Positions 1 through 8,647 of a DNA stretch of 64,000 nucleotides are shown here, piece by piece. Made by a program: the position numbers and the translations under genes. Numbering within the stretch: position 1 is the first letter of the stretch; every line of letters starts with the position of its first letter. The notes beneath the pieces are model-generated. The model saw only the letters and a list, made by a program, of their open reading frames with translations, was not told where the DNA came from and did not search any database. Source of the stretch: Alcaligenes pakistanensis (GTDB lineage Bacteria; Pseudomonadota; Gammaproteobacteria; Burkholderiales; Burkholderiaceae_B); contig NZ_BMZN01000001.1 in NCBI RefSeq assembly GCF_014652815.1, positions 500,866-564,865 on the forward strand, read 5' to 3'.

Positions 1-1269
1 TTCAAAACCATCCAGATCAACCTCAATACCGCGCTCACGGCAGATGTCAGCCGTCAGATCCACCGGAAAACCGTAGGTGTCGTACAAGGTGAACAGCGTC
101 TGGCCGTCCAGCTTGGCGCTCGCTGGCAAAGCGGCCAAGGCCCCTTCCAGAATGCGCATGCCGTTTTCCAGCGTTTCGCTAAAGCGCTCTTCTTCCTGAC
201 GCAGCACTTGTTCAATACGTTCGCGTTGCTGAATCAGCTCGGGATACGCTTCACCCATGGCTTGGCCCAGATCCTGAACCAAACGGTAGAAGAACAAACC
301 CTTCTGACCCAGCTTGTGGCCGTGCCGCAAGGCACGGCGAATAATACGGCGCAACACATAGCCACGGCCTTCATTGCTGGGGATGACCCCGTCAATGATC
401 AAAAAGCTGCAGGCACGGATATGGTCAGCAATAACCTTGAGTGAGTTATTGCTCAGGTCGTTAGTCTTGGTTTCACGCGCGGCGGCATGAATCAGGGACT
501 GGAACAGGTCGATTTCGTAGTTGGAGTGCACATGCTGCAACACAGCCGAAATACGCTCCAGACCCATGCCCGTATCCACACACGGCTTGGGCAGCGGCGT
601 CATGGAGCCATCCGCAGAGCGTTCGAACTGCATGAACACCAGGTTCCATACTTCGATGTAACGGTCGCCGTCTTCTTCGGGCGATCCGGGAGGGCCACCC
701 CAAACGTCTGCACCGTGATCGTAGAAAATTTCCGAGCAAGGACCACAGGGGCCGGTATCGGCCATCTGCCAGAAGTTGTCCGAGTTGTAGCGTACGCCGC
801 CCTTGTCACCAATACGGATGATGCGCTCTTTGGGCACACCAATTTCCGAGGCCCAGATATCGTAGGCTTCGTCATCTTCTTGATAAACGGTGACCCAGAG
901 TTTTTCTGCAGGCAGTTGGTAGACAGTCGTCAGCAGTTCCCAGGCATAGCGAATGGCGTCTTGCTTGAAGTAATCGCCAAAGCTGAAGTTGCCCAGCATT
1001 TCAAAAAAGGTATGGTGGCGGGCGGTATAGCCCACGTTTTCCAGGTCATTGTGCTTACCACCGGCACGGACACAGCGCTGCGAGCTGGTTGCACGGTTGT
1101 AGGGGCGGGTTTCTTTACCCGTGAACACATCTTTGAACTGCACCATCCCTGCGTTAGTGAACAGCAAGGTGGGGTCATTACCTGGAACCAACGAAGCCGA
1201 GGAAACGATGTGGTGTCCCTTGGATTCAAAAAAAGAAAGAAACTTCTGACGAATTTCTGAGGTTTTCAT
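1..1269 (-). CDS. alaS: Alanine--tRNA ligase, N-terminal part (runs off left edge)
   Basis: Class II aminoacyl-tRNA synthetase that charges tRNA-Ala in the cytosol. The minus-strand frame from the ATG at 1269 stays open to the window edge (423 codons). It starts [14 protein letters not shown] and contains the family's N-terminal catalytic core: [19 protein letters not shown] near residue 90 and WNLVFMQF near 200, followed by the tRNA-recognition helices. The editing and C-Ala domains (about 450 residues) lie outside the window. A TATAAT hexamer at 1302-1307 lies about 30 bp upstream. No strong ribosome binding site is visible. Confidence 0.97.
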   Translation of the reverse strand, partial: MKTSEIRQKFLSFFESKGHHIVSSASLVPGNDPTLLFTNAGMVQFKDVFTGKETRPYNRATSSQRCVRAGGKHNDLENVGYTARHHTFFEMLGNFSFGDYFKQDAIRYAWELLTTVYQLPAEKLWVTVYQEDDEAYDIWASEIGVPKERIIRIGDKGGVRYNSDNFWQMADTGPCGPCSEIFYDHGADVWGGPPGSPEEDGDRYIEVWNLVFMQFERSADGSMTPLPKPCVDTGMGLERISAVLQHVHSNYEIDLFQSLIHAAARETKTNDLSNNSLKVIADHIRACSFLIIDGVIPSNEGRGYVLRRIIRRALRHGHKLGQKGLFFYRLVQDLGQAMGEAYPELIQQRERIEQVLRQEEERFSETLENGMRILEGALAALPASAKLDGQTLFTLYDTYGFPVDLTADICRERGIEVDLDGFE

Positions 1270-1301
1270 TACATGCAACGCGATGGAAAATTTAACTGCC
1301 T

Positions 1302-1307
1302 ATTATA
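1302..1307 (-). promoter_or_regulatory. Putative -10 element of alaS
   Basis: Perfect TATAAT read on the minus strand, 33 bp before the alaS start. No convincing -35 hexamer is seen at 16-18 bp. The rest of the gap up to 1553 has no gene. It holds two small dyads, 7-bp arms at 1458-1479 and 9-bp arms at 1519-1546, downstream of puuE and without a U-tract. Confidence 0.4.
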
Positions 1308-1553
1308 AGACGATCAGCCTTGCAGCCCATGCGCGCGCTGCGCTGGCACAACACCTGCCGCCCCGGCATAGCAGTGAGAAGCCCGGACGCCACACTCCCT
1401 GTACGAGCGGCTGCGTAAGCGTCAAATAGTACTGTTTTCAGCGGGCAGAAACAACAATTCCGACCCCGGAGAGTCGGAACGTGAGCCACACAGCCTGGAT
1501 TGCAGGATGCTGCCATGACAGACCAGGATGCGTAGACCCTGGTCTGGGGCCGA

Positions 1554-2486
1554 TCAAGCCTTGGGCTGATAGGGATGATGCTCGGCCCAATGGCGAGCAA
1601 TATCCACACGGCGGCACACCCAGACGCGCTCGTGCGATTGCACGTAATCCAGGAAGCGCTGCAAGGCACGGAAGCGACCTGGGCGGCCAATCAGACGGCA
1701 ATGCAGGCCGATGGACAGCATCTTGGGGGCTTCTTCACCCTCTTCGTACAGCACGTCAAACGCGTCTTTCAGGTAGGAGAAGAAATGATCGCCTGTGTTG
1801 AAGCCTTGCGGAGCCGCAAAACGCATATCGTTGCTGTCCAGGGTGTAAGGCACGATCAGCTGAGGCTTGATGCTCTCGTCGCTCATCGGGACTTCGGCCC
1901 AGAAAGGCAGGTCGTCGCCGTAGTAATCGGAGCTGTACAGGAACTGGCCCTCTTCAGCCACCAGACGCAAAGTGTTGGGGCTGTCGCGGCCGGTATACCA
2001 GCCCTCGGGATGATGGCCCACCAAGTCCGTCAGCACTTTTACGCACTGACGCATATGCTCGCGCTCCACCTCTTCGGACACGTTCTGGTAATGAATCCAG
2101 CGGTAACCGTGACAAGCGATCTCGTGACCCAGGCGGACAAATTCTTGAGCCAACTCGGGATGGCGTTCCAGCGCCATGCCCACACCAAACACGGTCATGG
2201 GCAAACCGCGCTTTTCAAATTCCTTGAGAATCCGCCAAACTCCGGCACGCGAGCCGTACTCATAGATGGATTCCATGGACAGGTGACGGTCGGGATAAGC
2301 CGCGGCACCAATGATTTCGGACAGAAACTGCTCGGAGCCCGGATCACCGTGCAAGACGCAGTTCTCGCCGCCTTCTTCATAGTTCAAAACAAACTGCACC
2401 GCAATGCGCGCCCGGTCAGGCCATTGTGCATGGGGCGCGTTTTTACCGTAACCAATCAGGTCACGAGGGTACTTACTCAAGGACAT
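1554..2486 (-). CDS. puuE: Allantoinase PuuE (polysaccharide-deacetylase family)
   Basis: Hydrolyses allantoin to allantoate in the urate degradation pathway. The 310-residue product is a single polysaccharide-deacetylase-like (NodB-type) domain. It has PuuE signatures NYEEGGE (near residue 35), HGYRWIHYQN and YTGRDSPNT. It is not the metal-dependent amidohydrolase type and is not fused to an OHCU decarboxylase. I chose the ATG at 2486 because GGAG precedes it at good spacing. A longer frame to 2525 would overlap the regulator gene. It lies 11 bp downstream of the GntR gene and is probably co-transcribed with it. Confidence 0.93.
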   Translation of the reverse strand: MSLSKYPRDLIGYGKNAPHAQWPDRARIAVQFVLNYEEGGENCVLHGDPGSEQFLSEIIGAAAYPDRHLSMESIYEYGSRAGVWRILKEFEKRGLPMTVFGVGMALERHPELAQEFVRLGHEIACHGYRWIHYQNVSEEVEREHMRQCVKVLTDLVGHHPEGWYTGRDSPNTLRLVAEEGQFLYSSDYYGDDLPFWAEVPMSDESIKPQLIVPYTLDSNDMRFAAPQGFNTGDHFFSYLKDAFDVLYEEGEEAPKMLSIGLHCRLIGRPGRFRALQRFLDYVQSHERVWVCRRVDIARHWAEHHPYQPKA

Positions 2487-2497
2487 ACCGTCTCCGT

Positions 2498-3253
2498 TTA
2501 GCGTTTTACGCTGAGTGCCAGCCAAGGATCGGCAGCACTGCCATCACCCGCCTCGCTCATGCGATGTTCACAATCACTTAAGTGATGATGCATAGCCAGA
2601 TGCGCACCGTCGGCATCGCCCTGGCTAAGCTTGTCCAAAATCTCTTTGTGCTCGTAGAACGAGCAGGCTTGTTCGCCCGGTGTATCGTGATAGGCAATGA
2701 TGAGCGTGGTGCGCGCACACAGGGTGTGCATCAGCTCGGTCAGCTCGTCATTTCCTGCACAACGCGCCAGCATCACGTGAAATGCATTGGACAGGCGCAA
2801 CCAGCTGATGCGATCACCCTGTTCAAACGCGAGTTGCTCTCGCTCCACCAGTTCATACAGGCCGGCCAGACGCTCTGGCAGATCGGGATAACTGATTAAC
2901 TTTTTCAGGATCAGCGCTTCCAGATCGCGCCGCAGTTCGAACACATCTCGTGTCTGCTTGGCTGTAGGTTTCCAGATAAAAGCGCCGCGATTGGGTTCGA
3001 TCACCACAATCTTGTCATGCTCAAGGGCCGCCAAAGCGGCACGTACGGTTGCTCGCGAACACTCGAAAATGGTGCACAGCGTCGCTTCCGTCAGTTTGGT
3101 TCCAGGCAAGAGACGCCGATCAACGACCGCATCGAAGATTTGGCTATATACACGCCCAACCTCAGTATCTGCCAAACCACCCTCTAGCAGCGAGGAGGCG
3201 CTTGGCGCTTGGGATTCGCTCGTCGTCCCCTCTTGCCGCCGTATCTGAAGCAT
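2498..3253 (-). CDS. GntR/FCD-family transcriptional regulator of the purine locus
   Basis: A 251-residue protein with a winged helix at about residues 32-100 (SRATVRAALAALEHD is the recognition region) and an FCD effector domain behind it (FELRRDLEALI, then His-rich helices including FHVMLARCAGND and MHHHLSDCEHR). FCD domains bind small carboxylates, often through a metal held by Asp and His. Its position between puuE and the divergent uraH-puuD pair suggests control of both arms, with a ureide or urate intermediate as ligand; that part is inference. The first ~25 residues are a disordered Ser/Glu-rich tail. Confidence 0.9.
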   Translation of the reverse strand: MLQIRRQEGTTSESQAPSASSLLEGGLADTEVGRVYSQIFDAVVDRRLLPGTKLTEATLCTIFECSRATVRAALAALEHDKIVVIEPNRGAFIWKPTAKQTRDVFELRRDLEALILKKLISYPDLPERLAGLYELVEREQLAFEQGDRISWLRLSNAFHVMLARCAGNDELTELMHTLCARTTLIIAYHDTPGEQACSFYEHKEILDKLSQGDADGAHLAMHHHLSDCEHRMSEAGDGSAADPWLALSVKR

Positions 3254-3269
3254 AGAATTTCTCGTTATT

Positions 3270-3330
3270 GACTATTGACAATTATTCGGTACCCCGACAA
3301 AATCGTCAACATAAATTGTCGACAATCTGA
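3270..3330. promoter_or_regulatory. Candidate GntR operator between the divergent puu arms
   Basis: The 205-bp gap between the regulator and uraH holds a perfect 12-bp palindrome, ATTGTCGACAAT, at 3315-3326. A related site, ATTGACAAT, lies at 3274-3282. Short palindromes of this TTGTC/GACAA form are typical FCD-type GntR operators. Placement between divergent genes fits repression of both arms and autoregulation. Binding is inferred. Confidence 0.5.
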
Positions 3331-3458
3331 TTCCTCAAACAGAGCGATGATTTCGGGGCCTCAACCCAGCGCACTGATCCTTGCACCGCTGGCCCCCGGC
3401 CGGTTCTCAAAACTGGGCTCGCTGGACCTTTTTTGATCACCATAAACCGGAGACATTT

Positions 3459-3812
3459 ATGGGAAAGCTATCAACCCACGTCCTTGACACGACTCAAGGT
3501 CGCCCAGCCAGCGGCGTACGCGTCGATCTATACACAATCGAAAACGATCAACGCACTCTGATCAAAACGACTCACACCAATAGCGACGGTCGCTGTGATG
3601 AGCCTTTGCTGCAAGGCGAGGCCATGCACACGGGCGTTTTTGAACTGGTTTTCCATGCAGGCGCTTACTTTGCAGCCAATGGCGTGGCCGTACCTGAGCC
3701 CAGCTTTGTGGATCAGGTGGGCATTCGCTTTGGTATCGCTGATGCCAATGCCAACTACCACGTACCCCTGGTCGTGACCCCCTGGTCCTGGTCTACCTAT
3801 CGCGGCAGCTGA
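3459..3812 (+). CDS. uraH: 5-hydroxyisourate hydrolase (transthyretin-like)
   Basis: Converts 5-hydroxyisourate, the product of urate oxidation, to OHCU. The 117-residue product is one transthyretin-fold domain. It has LSTHVLDTTQGRPA at the N-terminus (catalytic His7) and the hallmark C-terminal tetrapeptide YRGS. The start at 3459 is preceded by CCGGAG; the longer frame from 3381 adds a stretch with no family resemblance. It is the first gene of the plus-strand arm, 58 bp before puuD. The next enzyme, OHCU decarboxylase (uraD), is not in the window. Confidence 0.95.
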   Translation: MGKLSTHVLDTTQGRPASGVRVDLYTIENDQRTLIKTTHTNSDGRCDEPLLQGEAMHTGVFELVFHAGAYFAANGVAVPEPSFVDQVGIRFGIADANANYHVPLVVTPWSWSTYRGS

Positions 3813-3870
3813 TCGCGTATCCAAGTCGACTTTTCGCTTCTATACGAAACCACTCTGATACGAGATCTTT

Positions 3871-5100
3871 ATGTACGCTTACCTACTTGAGTACGGCAAC
3901 CTGCTGCTGCGCTGGCTGCACGTCATCGCCGCTGTCGCCTGGATTGGCGAGTCCATCTACTTTGTGATGCTGGACAATGGCTTAAAGCCCCCTAAAGGCG
4001 AAGAAAGCAAAAAACGCGGTGTATTCGGCGAGATGTGGGCTGTCCACGGCGGCGGCTTCTATCACAGCCAGAAATACCTGACCAACCCGGCTGAACTTCC
4101 TAATGACCTGCACTGGTCATTCTGGAAGTCCTACACCACCTGGCTGTCCGGTTTCTTCCTGTTTGCCCTGCTCTATCTGACCAAGCCCGAGTTCTACCTG
4201 GTCAACCCTAATAGTCCCTGGGAATGGGCCGCCCAAATGAGCGGCACCCAAGCCAACGTCATGGCCCTGGCCTTCCTGGCTCTGGGTTGGGTGGTTTATA
4301 ACGGCCTGTGTCGTCTGATCAGCCCCAATATGAACCGTGACGGGCTGCTGAGCATTGCCGTTGCCATCATGATGGTTGTAGTCGCTTACCTGAGCACCCA
4401 CATCTTCTCGGGTCGCGCAGCGTTCTTGCTGACCGGTGCCGTCATGGCCACCAGCATGTCGGCTAACGTGTTTTTCTGGATCATTCCCGGCCAACGCCGC
4501 ATGGTCAAAGCACTGAAAGCAGGCGAGGCGCCTAACCCTCTGGATGGCAAACGCGGTAAACAGCGCTCGGTACACAATACCTACTTCACGCTGCCCGTCT
4601 TGCTGTTGATGCTGAGCAACCACTATTCGTTCACGTATAACAATCCGAATGCGTGGATCATCATGGTGCTGTTCATTTTCGCTGGTGCCCTGATCCGTCA
4701 ATATTTTGTCTTGATGCACGCTGGTATCAAAAAGCCGGCCTATCCCGCTGCGGGTGTGGTCCTGCTGCTGATCGTGGGTTGGCTTGCCGCCCCCGCCAAC
4801 CTGAAGGGTGATGCTGGCACTCAAGCCAGTGGTAGTACGACCGAAACCGTCAGTGTGGCGCGCATTCAGGAAATTATGGATGCTCGATGTGTGCAGTGTC
4901 ACGCCGTCAAGCCCAATGCGGATTTCGGCTTTACTGCTGCCCCGTCTGGCATGTTGCTCGATACCATCGACAACACTGTCTTACATGCAGACCAAGTCAA
5001 AACCGTTGTGCATTCCAAGTACATGCCTTTGGGCAATATGACCCAAATGACTGATGAAGAGCGTGCCGATATAGCAGCCTGGAGCGGCAAGCGCGATTAA
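3871..5100 (+). CDS. puuD: Membrane urate oxidase/hydroxylase PuuD with c-type cytochrome domain
   Basis: Oxidises urate to 5-hydroxyisourate at the cytoplasmic membrane and is thought to pass electrons to the respiratory chain, unlike soluble uricase. Residues 1 to about 310 are the integral membrane domain, with multiple hydrophobic segments and RWLHVIAAVAWIGES near the start. A C-terminal cytochrome c domain follows, with heme motif CVQCH at 340-344 and possible Met ligands in KYMPLGNMTQM. The 409-residue length is normal for the fused form. A strong terminator follows at 5152. Confidence 0.93.
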   Translation: MYAYLLEYGNLLLRWLHVIAAVAWIGESIYFVMLDNGLKPPKGEESKKRGVFGEMWAVHGGGFYHSQKYLTNPAELPNDLHWSFWKSYTTWLSGFFLFALLYLTKPEFYLVNPNSPWEWAAQMSGTQANVMALAFLALGWVVYNGLCRLISPNMNRDGLLSIAVAIMMVVVAYLSTHIFSGRAAFLLTGAVMATSMSANVFFWIIPGQRRMVKALKAGEAPNPLDGKRGKQRSVHNTYFTLPVLLLMLSNHYSFTYNNPNAWIIMVLFIFAGALIRQYFVLMHAGIKKPAYPAAGVVLLLIVGWLAAPANLKGDAGTQASGSTTETVSVARIQEIMDARCVQCHAVKPNADFGFTAAPSGMLLDTIDNTVLHADQVKTVVHSKYMPLGNMTQMTDEERADIAAWSGKRD

Positions 5101-5151
5101 TGCACAAGAAGGTGTCATACCTGCTTGAGCAATAAGCTCCGTAGTCCCTGA

Positions 5152-5185
5152 CCCCGATATGGTGAAAACCATGTCGGGGTTTTTT
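5152..5185 (+). terminator. Rho-independent terminator of uraH-puuD
   Basis: 11-bp arms (5152-5162 and 5169-5179, one G-T pair) around a 6-nt loop, followed by six T residues. Confidence 0.9.
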
Positions 5186-5262
5186 ATGGGTGCTAGGCGG
5201 CACGATTTCCTCTCGACCCTCCAGGACGAAACGAACAAAGCGGGCGAAGGCACGCCCCGACA

Positions 5263-5823
5263 TCAGGAAGCCAGGCAGAGCTTGATCGTTTGAGGAGGCA
5301 GTTGTTCAGACCTGGGCGCAGTGTTAGCCAAGGCCGGCGTCTGACCCTGACCCTGACCCTGACCCTGACCCTGACTTTCAGTCTGCTGTTGCACCTGCCC
5401 TATCTCCAGCTCTATGCAACGATTGCTCAAAGACAACAAACGCATATGCTGATCACGATCACGCCCAATTGGCCACAGTTGCCCTTGCTGAAACACCAGT
5501 AGACGCTGACCCTGCCGTACCTCAGCCAGCAGTCGGGTATCGCGCCCATAGATAGCCTTTAGCTCGAGCGAGGACACGGCTGTGAGCGCTTTGCTCCGGG
5601 ACTCAGCAATCTGCGCTGTGTCGCTCTCCTCGCCACGTGTCGTGGCTGGTGTACAGGTCGACATATTCTGACGGGCCTGCTCGGCCTCCAAAAGCAACAT
5701 ATCGCGCACAAGGGACACCACGGTTTCAGTCGCTTGAGCCGGAGTAGTCAGCATCAGCATCAGACCAGACAGAGTGCTCAAACACCTTGGCACGAGCAGC
5801 CTCGTCCAGATCTTCCTGTTCAT
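5263..5823 (-). CDS. Type IVb pilus PilP-like periplasmic protein
   Basis: 186 residues starting with a Sec-type signal sequence (MNRKIWTRLL, hydrophobic core, cleavage probably after AQA). An acidic helical stretch (RDMLLLEAEQARQN) and a C-terminal beta-rich PilP-type domain follow (LELKAIYGRDTRLLAEVRQG). PilP connects the inner-membrane PilO-type protein to the secretin in R64/IncI-type pili. The ATG at 5823 was chosen because GGAAGG lies 8 nt upstream; the gene then overlaps pilO by 98 bp. The tail carries a (Gln-Gly)5 tract encoded by a hexanucleotide repeat. Family assignment is moderate. Confidence 0.65.
   Translation of the reverse strand: MNRKIWTRLLVPRCLSTLSGLMLMLTTPAQATETVVSLVRDMLLLEAEQARQNMSTCTPATTRGEESDTAQIAESRSKALTAVSSLELKAIYGRDTRLLAEVRQGQRLLVFQQGQLWPIGRDRDQHMRLLSLSNRCIELEIGQVQQQTESQGQGQGQGQGQTPALANTAPRSEQLPPQTIKLCLAS
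5341..5376. repeat. Hexanucleotide tandem repeat (CTGACC)
   Basis: Five perfect CTGACC units plus one imperfect unit, read in frame on the minus strand as alternating Gln-Gly codons of the pilP-like gene. Gain or loss of a unit changes length by two residues and never shifts frame. Confidence 0.9.
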
Positions 5824-7159
5824 AAACATCGCCTTCCAACTCCACAATAAAAGTGCTGCCCAGCAGCGAGGGATAAGCCTGTGAGTTCAAGGCCAACCGG
5901 AGCCTGTCCCATTGCAGATCAGGTAATTGCGCAGCCAGCAGATAGGCCGAACGCAATGGGGATTGGCTGCGCCAGGATCGGTGCCACCTGCCGACTCCAG
6001 CTGATTCATCGACATCACCGGATTCAACAGGCCGTGCTTGAGCCAGTGAAAAGCGCATAAACGCGGGTCGCAAAGCCTCTAACTCAGCGAACAAAGCAGC
6101 TGGCTGCAAGAAGTCTGCTTGTTCCGCATCGGCATTGACCTCGCCTTCATTCAACACGGCATCTATCGCAAGAAGCCCAGTCTGGGCATACCGCCGATCC
6201 CCCAGTTTCAGCCCCGCCACTGAAGTAGCAGGCAAGTCCTGATAGACTCGTCGAACTTGCAGGGTGGCCTGCCCCTGGCCCGAGAACTCAAGCACACTGG
6301 ATGCCCGAATCTGACTTTGCATGGCCAGACTGAAGCTCTGCACGTCCTCAAACCCGTACGGCGCCTGGCACTCCCAATCAGCGGACCGGCGCTGACAATC
6401 AACTTGCTGCAACTGCCAATTGACGCCCTGATAGGGCAGTTCTTCCAGCAATCCCAGCACTGAAAGCGCACTCCTGGAAGCTAACTCCACAGGAGTTGAT
6501 ATTGGGCCCTGATCCGACACACGGGTAGTTAACTGCCCCATCAAATCCGCCGACAATATTCCCCATAGCGCAGCCACCACCAATAAGGTCGAAACAAGCA
6601 GATGAACAGAGAGCTTCTTGAATCGCCAGACACGCCTGCGTGTCTGCTGGCGCAAACCACCATGAGGACGTCTGCCCTGTTCCAGACATACCCATAAATC
6701 ATCGGGCTGCCGCAGTTCCCGGATGCTTGGATAGCGCTCTTGCATCGCTTGACGCAATGCCTGCACCTGCCCGACCTGAGCCAGCAGGCAATCGCTCCCC
6801 TCCACCACCAAGCCTTGATCCAGTACCAGAAACCATAAGCACTTCGGAGCCACTGTCCATAAAAGAAAAATCCTCTCTTGAGGGTGGTGGGCTGCCAGAC
6901 AGGCTGCTGCGGAATAGGCCTGAATCCCCGCCAGTCTGCGTCGTGTGGGGCCTTCCTGGGCCAAGCGCAATACCGAATGAACCTGCCTGGCTTTAAGCCA
7001 GCCATTTTGTACCCACCCCACCGCCTGTGCGTCAGCACCGATAGAACAAGTCCAATACGATTGCGCCGCTTGCTGCTTCTGAGCCCGCCGTGAGCCCTGC
7101 CCAGCGTTCGCCCATTGCAGACCAAACCAATACTCTCTTTGAACGGGGCGGGAGCTCAT
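5726..7159 (-). CDS. Type IVb pilus accessory protein, PilO2-like
   Basis: 477 residues with an N-terminal cytoplasmic domain (about 1-180), a basic patch and one membrane helix (about 184-203, HLLVSTLLVVAALWGIL), and a C-terminal periplasmic part with repeated LxxLxW patterns. This layout and the neighbours match the PilO2 (pilin accessory) family of thin IncI-type pili, an inner-membrane assembly component. Its ATG overlaps the stop of the pilN fragment as ATGA, indicating translational coupling. No pilus ATPase or polytopic protein follows; puuD lies next on the opposite strand. Confidence 0.65.
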   Translation of the reverse strand: MSSRPVQREYWFGLQWANAGQGSRRAQKQQAAQSYWTCSIGADAQAVGWVQNGWLKARQVHSVLRLAQEGPTRRRLAGIQAYSAAACLAAHHPQERIFLLWTVAPKCLWFLVLDQGLVVEGSDCLLAQVGQVQALRQAMQERYPSIRELRQPDDLWVCLEQGRRPHGGLRQQTRRRVWRFKKLSVHLLVSTLLVVAALWGILSADLMGQLTTRVSDQGPISTPVELASRSALSVLGLLEELPYQGVNWQLQQVDCQRRSADWECQAPYGFEDVQSFSLAMQSQIRASSVLEFSGQGQATLQVRRVYQDLPATSVAGLKLGDRRYAQTGLLAIDAVLNEGEVNADAEQADFLQPAALFAELEALRPAFMRFSLAQARPVESGDVDESAGVGRWHRSWRSQSPLRSAYLLAAQLPDLQWDRLRLALNSQAYPSLLGSTFIVELEGDVYEQEDLDEAARAKVFEHSVWSDADADYSGSSD

Positions 7160-7728
7160 GGTGAACTCCTGCTGACAGGCATTGGTGCCACATCAACCGG
7201 CAAAGGAAAGGGCTGCGCTTCGCTGCGGTAGAGCTCAAGACGGCCTTGTTGATAACGCCAACTCAGGCCGTATACCGTTGCAATTTGATGGAGTAAATCT
7301 GGCAAACGCAGTTGCTCCAGAATCACACCCCCACGCTGGGCTGATTCATCGACAAGCCCCGGTGTCTGCAGATTCGATCGAACGTGAGTTGGCGGCAAAC
7401 GAGCCTGCGGGCTGACAAAGACAGCCAAGTCGGACAAGAGGGACAGACGGCGCGCCAGCTCATCCAAATTGGGTAAAGGCTCTTCCAAAGAAAAACTAAA
7501 AGTTTGCGTAGAACGCAGTGCCGCTGGCCACACAGTCGGTTTTTTTAAGGGCACGGCGGCCCCCACCAGCCACGGCTTATCGACAGACTGTGTAGCCAGC
7601 CCGAACTGCAGTCCTGTCTTATCCAGTGGGATGGCCTTGTCAAGCCACGGACGATCCAGATGACGAGTGGTGGGTTGTACGGCACAAGCCGTTATCGAAA
7701 CAAGAAGCGGCAAAACGAGGTATTTCAT
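7156..7728 (-). CDS. PilN-type secretin lipoprotein, N-terminal domain only
   Basis: 190 residues with a lipoprotein signal (lipobox ITAC, Cys about 15), a linker containing PTVWPAALRSTQTFSF, and a secretin N0-like domain ending LSWRYQQGRLELYRSE. Type IVb secretins of the PilN/BfpB family continue for another ~350 residues through N1-type domains and the C-terminal beta-barrel. Here the frame ends 20 residues after N0. The stop overlaps the pilO start as ATGA and the start overlaps the pilL stop as ATGA, so gene borders are intact although the barrel is missing. It could be a deletion product or a deliberately split secretin. Confidence 0.6.
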   Translation of the reverse strand: MKYLVLPLLVSITACAVQPTTRHLDRPWLDKAIPLDKTGLQFGLATQSVDKPWLVGAAVPLKKPTVWPAALRSTQTFSFSLEEPLPNLDELARRLSLLSDLAVFVSPQARLPPTHVRSNLQTPGLVDESAQRGGVILEQLRLPDLLHQIATVYGLSWRYQQGRLELYRSEAQPFPLPVDVAPMPVSRSSP

Positions 7729-8543
7729 ACGCCTTCCTGCTTCTGTACCCCTGGATCACAGGTTTGCGGCCCAGCTAGAACTCGTAGCACCTGATTGGAA
7801 TAAAAACAGGCTTGCAAAGGATGAGCATTCAGTTGGGCTGCCGCCAACAGCTGAGCCACAGCGGACTCAAAGCCCCCCTCAAAGCGAGCAGCAGCCTGAA
7901 TGGGGAAATCAACGTCCAAGGTCCAATGCTCAGAGTCAAATATCCATTTCGCTTGTTTAGCCCAGCGAATCAGCGCTTGTCTCAGCGTCTTATCCTTCAA
8001 ACGCAGCTCAAAAAAAGATAGCTCCTGCGGCTGATCCCCAAAGGCAGAGGCATGCACTGGTAGCAGGCCCGTGGTCGCCTGGAACGTGGACGCTGGCGTT
8101 AACTCCGCAGGGGCTTCACCCTTCTCTCGATCAAGCACGGGTATCAGCCCGGACTCAGCTTGTTCTCTGCCTCTTCCACCCTGCTTTAAACTTTGGCTTG
8201 CCTGCGCCTGTGCACGCCCCGCCCGGAACAGCAATTCCGTCCATAGACCATCGATAAGCTGAAACTGCCCGGATGGCTTTAAGGACAACAGTGTTTCCTG
8301 CCCATTCCGTCGTCCGAAAACAGCCGGCAAAATCTGCTCCGGGGCAAAATGCAGCCAAGTACGGGTCCCGTTATCAAAAACCTGCAAGGGGCCGACCTGC
8401 GGGTCACCGGACAGGCGCCAGTCAAAGTTAAAGACACGGGTGCCAGGGTCAGCCAACAGGCCATCGGGGCCTTGAGTGGTCTGGCAGGCAGACAGCCCGA
8501 GCCAACACATCACCAACACGCTGAAACGGACAAAACAAAGCAT
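7725..8543 (-). CDS. PilL/TcpQ-like lipoprotein of the pilus module
   Basis: 272 residues. A lipoprotein signal peptide (lipobox LSAC near residue 20) is followed by a VirB9/CagX-like segment (VFNFDWRLSGDP, TWLHFAPEQILPAVF). After a low-complexity linker comes a C-terminal TcpQ/PilL-type domain (LKDKTLRQALIRWAKQAKWIF, RFEGGFESAVAQLL). Such proteins associate with the outer-membrane secretin. I chose the ATG at 8543; an earlier GTG at 8570 lies inside the terminator of the next gene upstream. First gene of the four-gene overlapping set. Confidence 0.6.
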   Translation of the reverse strand: MLCFVRFSVLVMCWLGLSACQTTQGPDGLLADPGTRVFNFDWRLSGDPQVGPLQVFDNGTRTWLHFAPEQILPAVFGRRNGQETLLSLKPSGQFQLIDGLWTELLFRAGRAQAQASQSLKQGGRGREQAESGLIPVLDREKGEAPAELTPASTFQATTGLLPVHASAFGDQPQELSFFELRLKDKTLRQALIRWAKQAKWIFDSEHWTLDVDFPIQAAARFEGGFESAVAQLLAAAQLNAHPLQACFYSNQVLRVLAGPQTCDPGVQKQEGV

Positions 8544-8557
8544 CACAGGCACCCAAA

Positions 8558-8592
8558 GAAAAAACCCCACGCCCCTGGAGAGGGCATGGGGT
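8558..8592 (-). terminator. Terminator after the solute-binding protein gene
   Basis: Read on the minus strand, 11-bp arms (8592-8582 and 8574-8564, one wobble) with a 7-nt loop are followed by a T-run. It separates the binding-protein operon from the pil-like genes. Confidence 0.85.
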
Positions 8593-8647
8593 TTATCTTC
8601 AGTGATGCCAGCGCATGGCGCTAGATCGGCTTATACGCAGCGATAAA

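Noticed and set aside
1519-1546. 9-bp perfect dyad downstream of puuE taken as a terminator
   Set aside because: There is no U-tract on the minus strand after the stem, so intrinsic termination is not supported.
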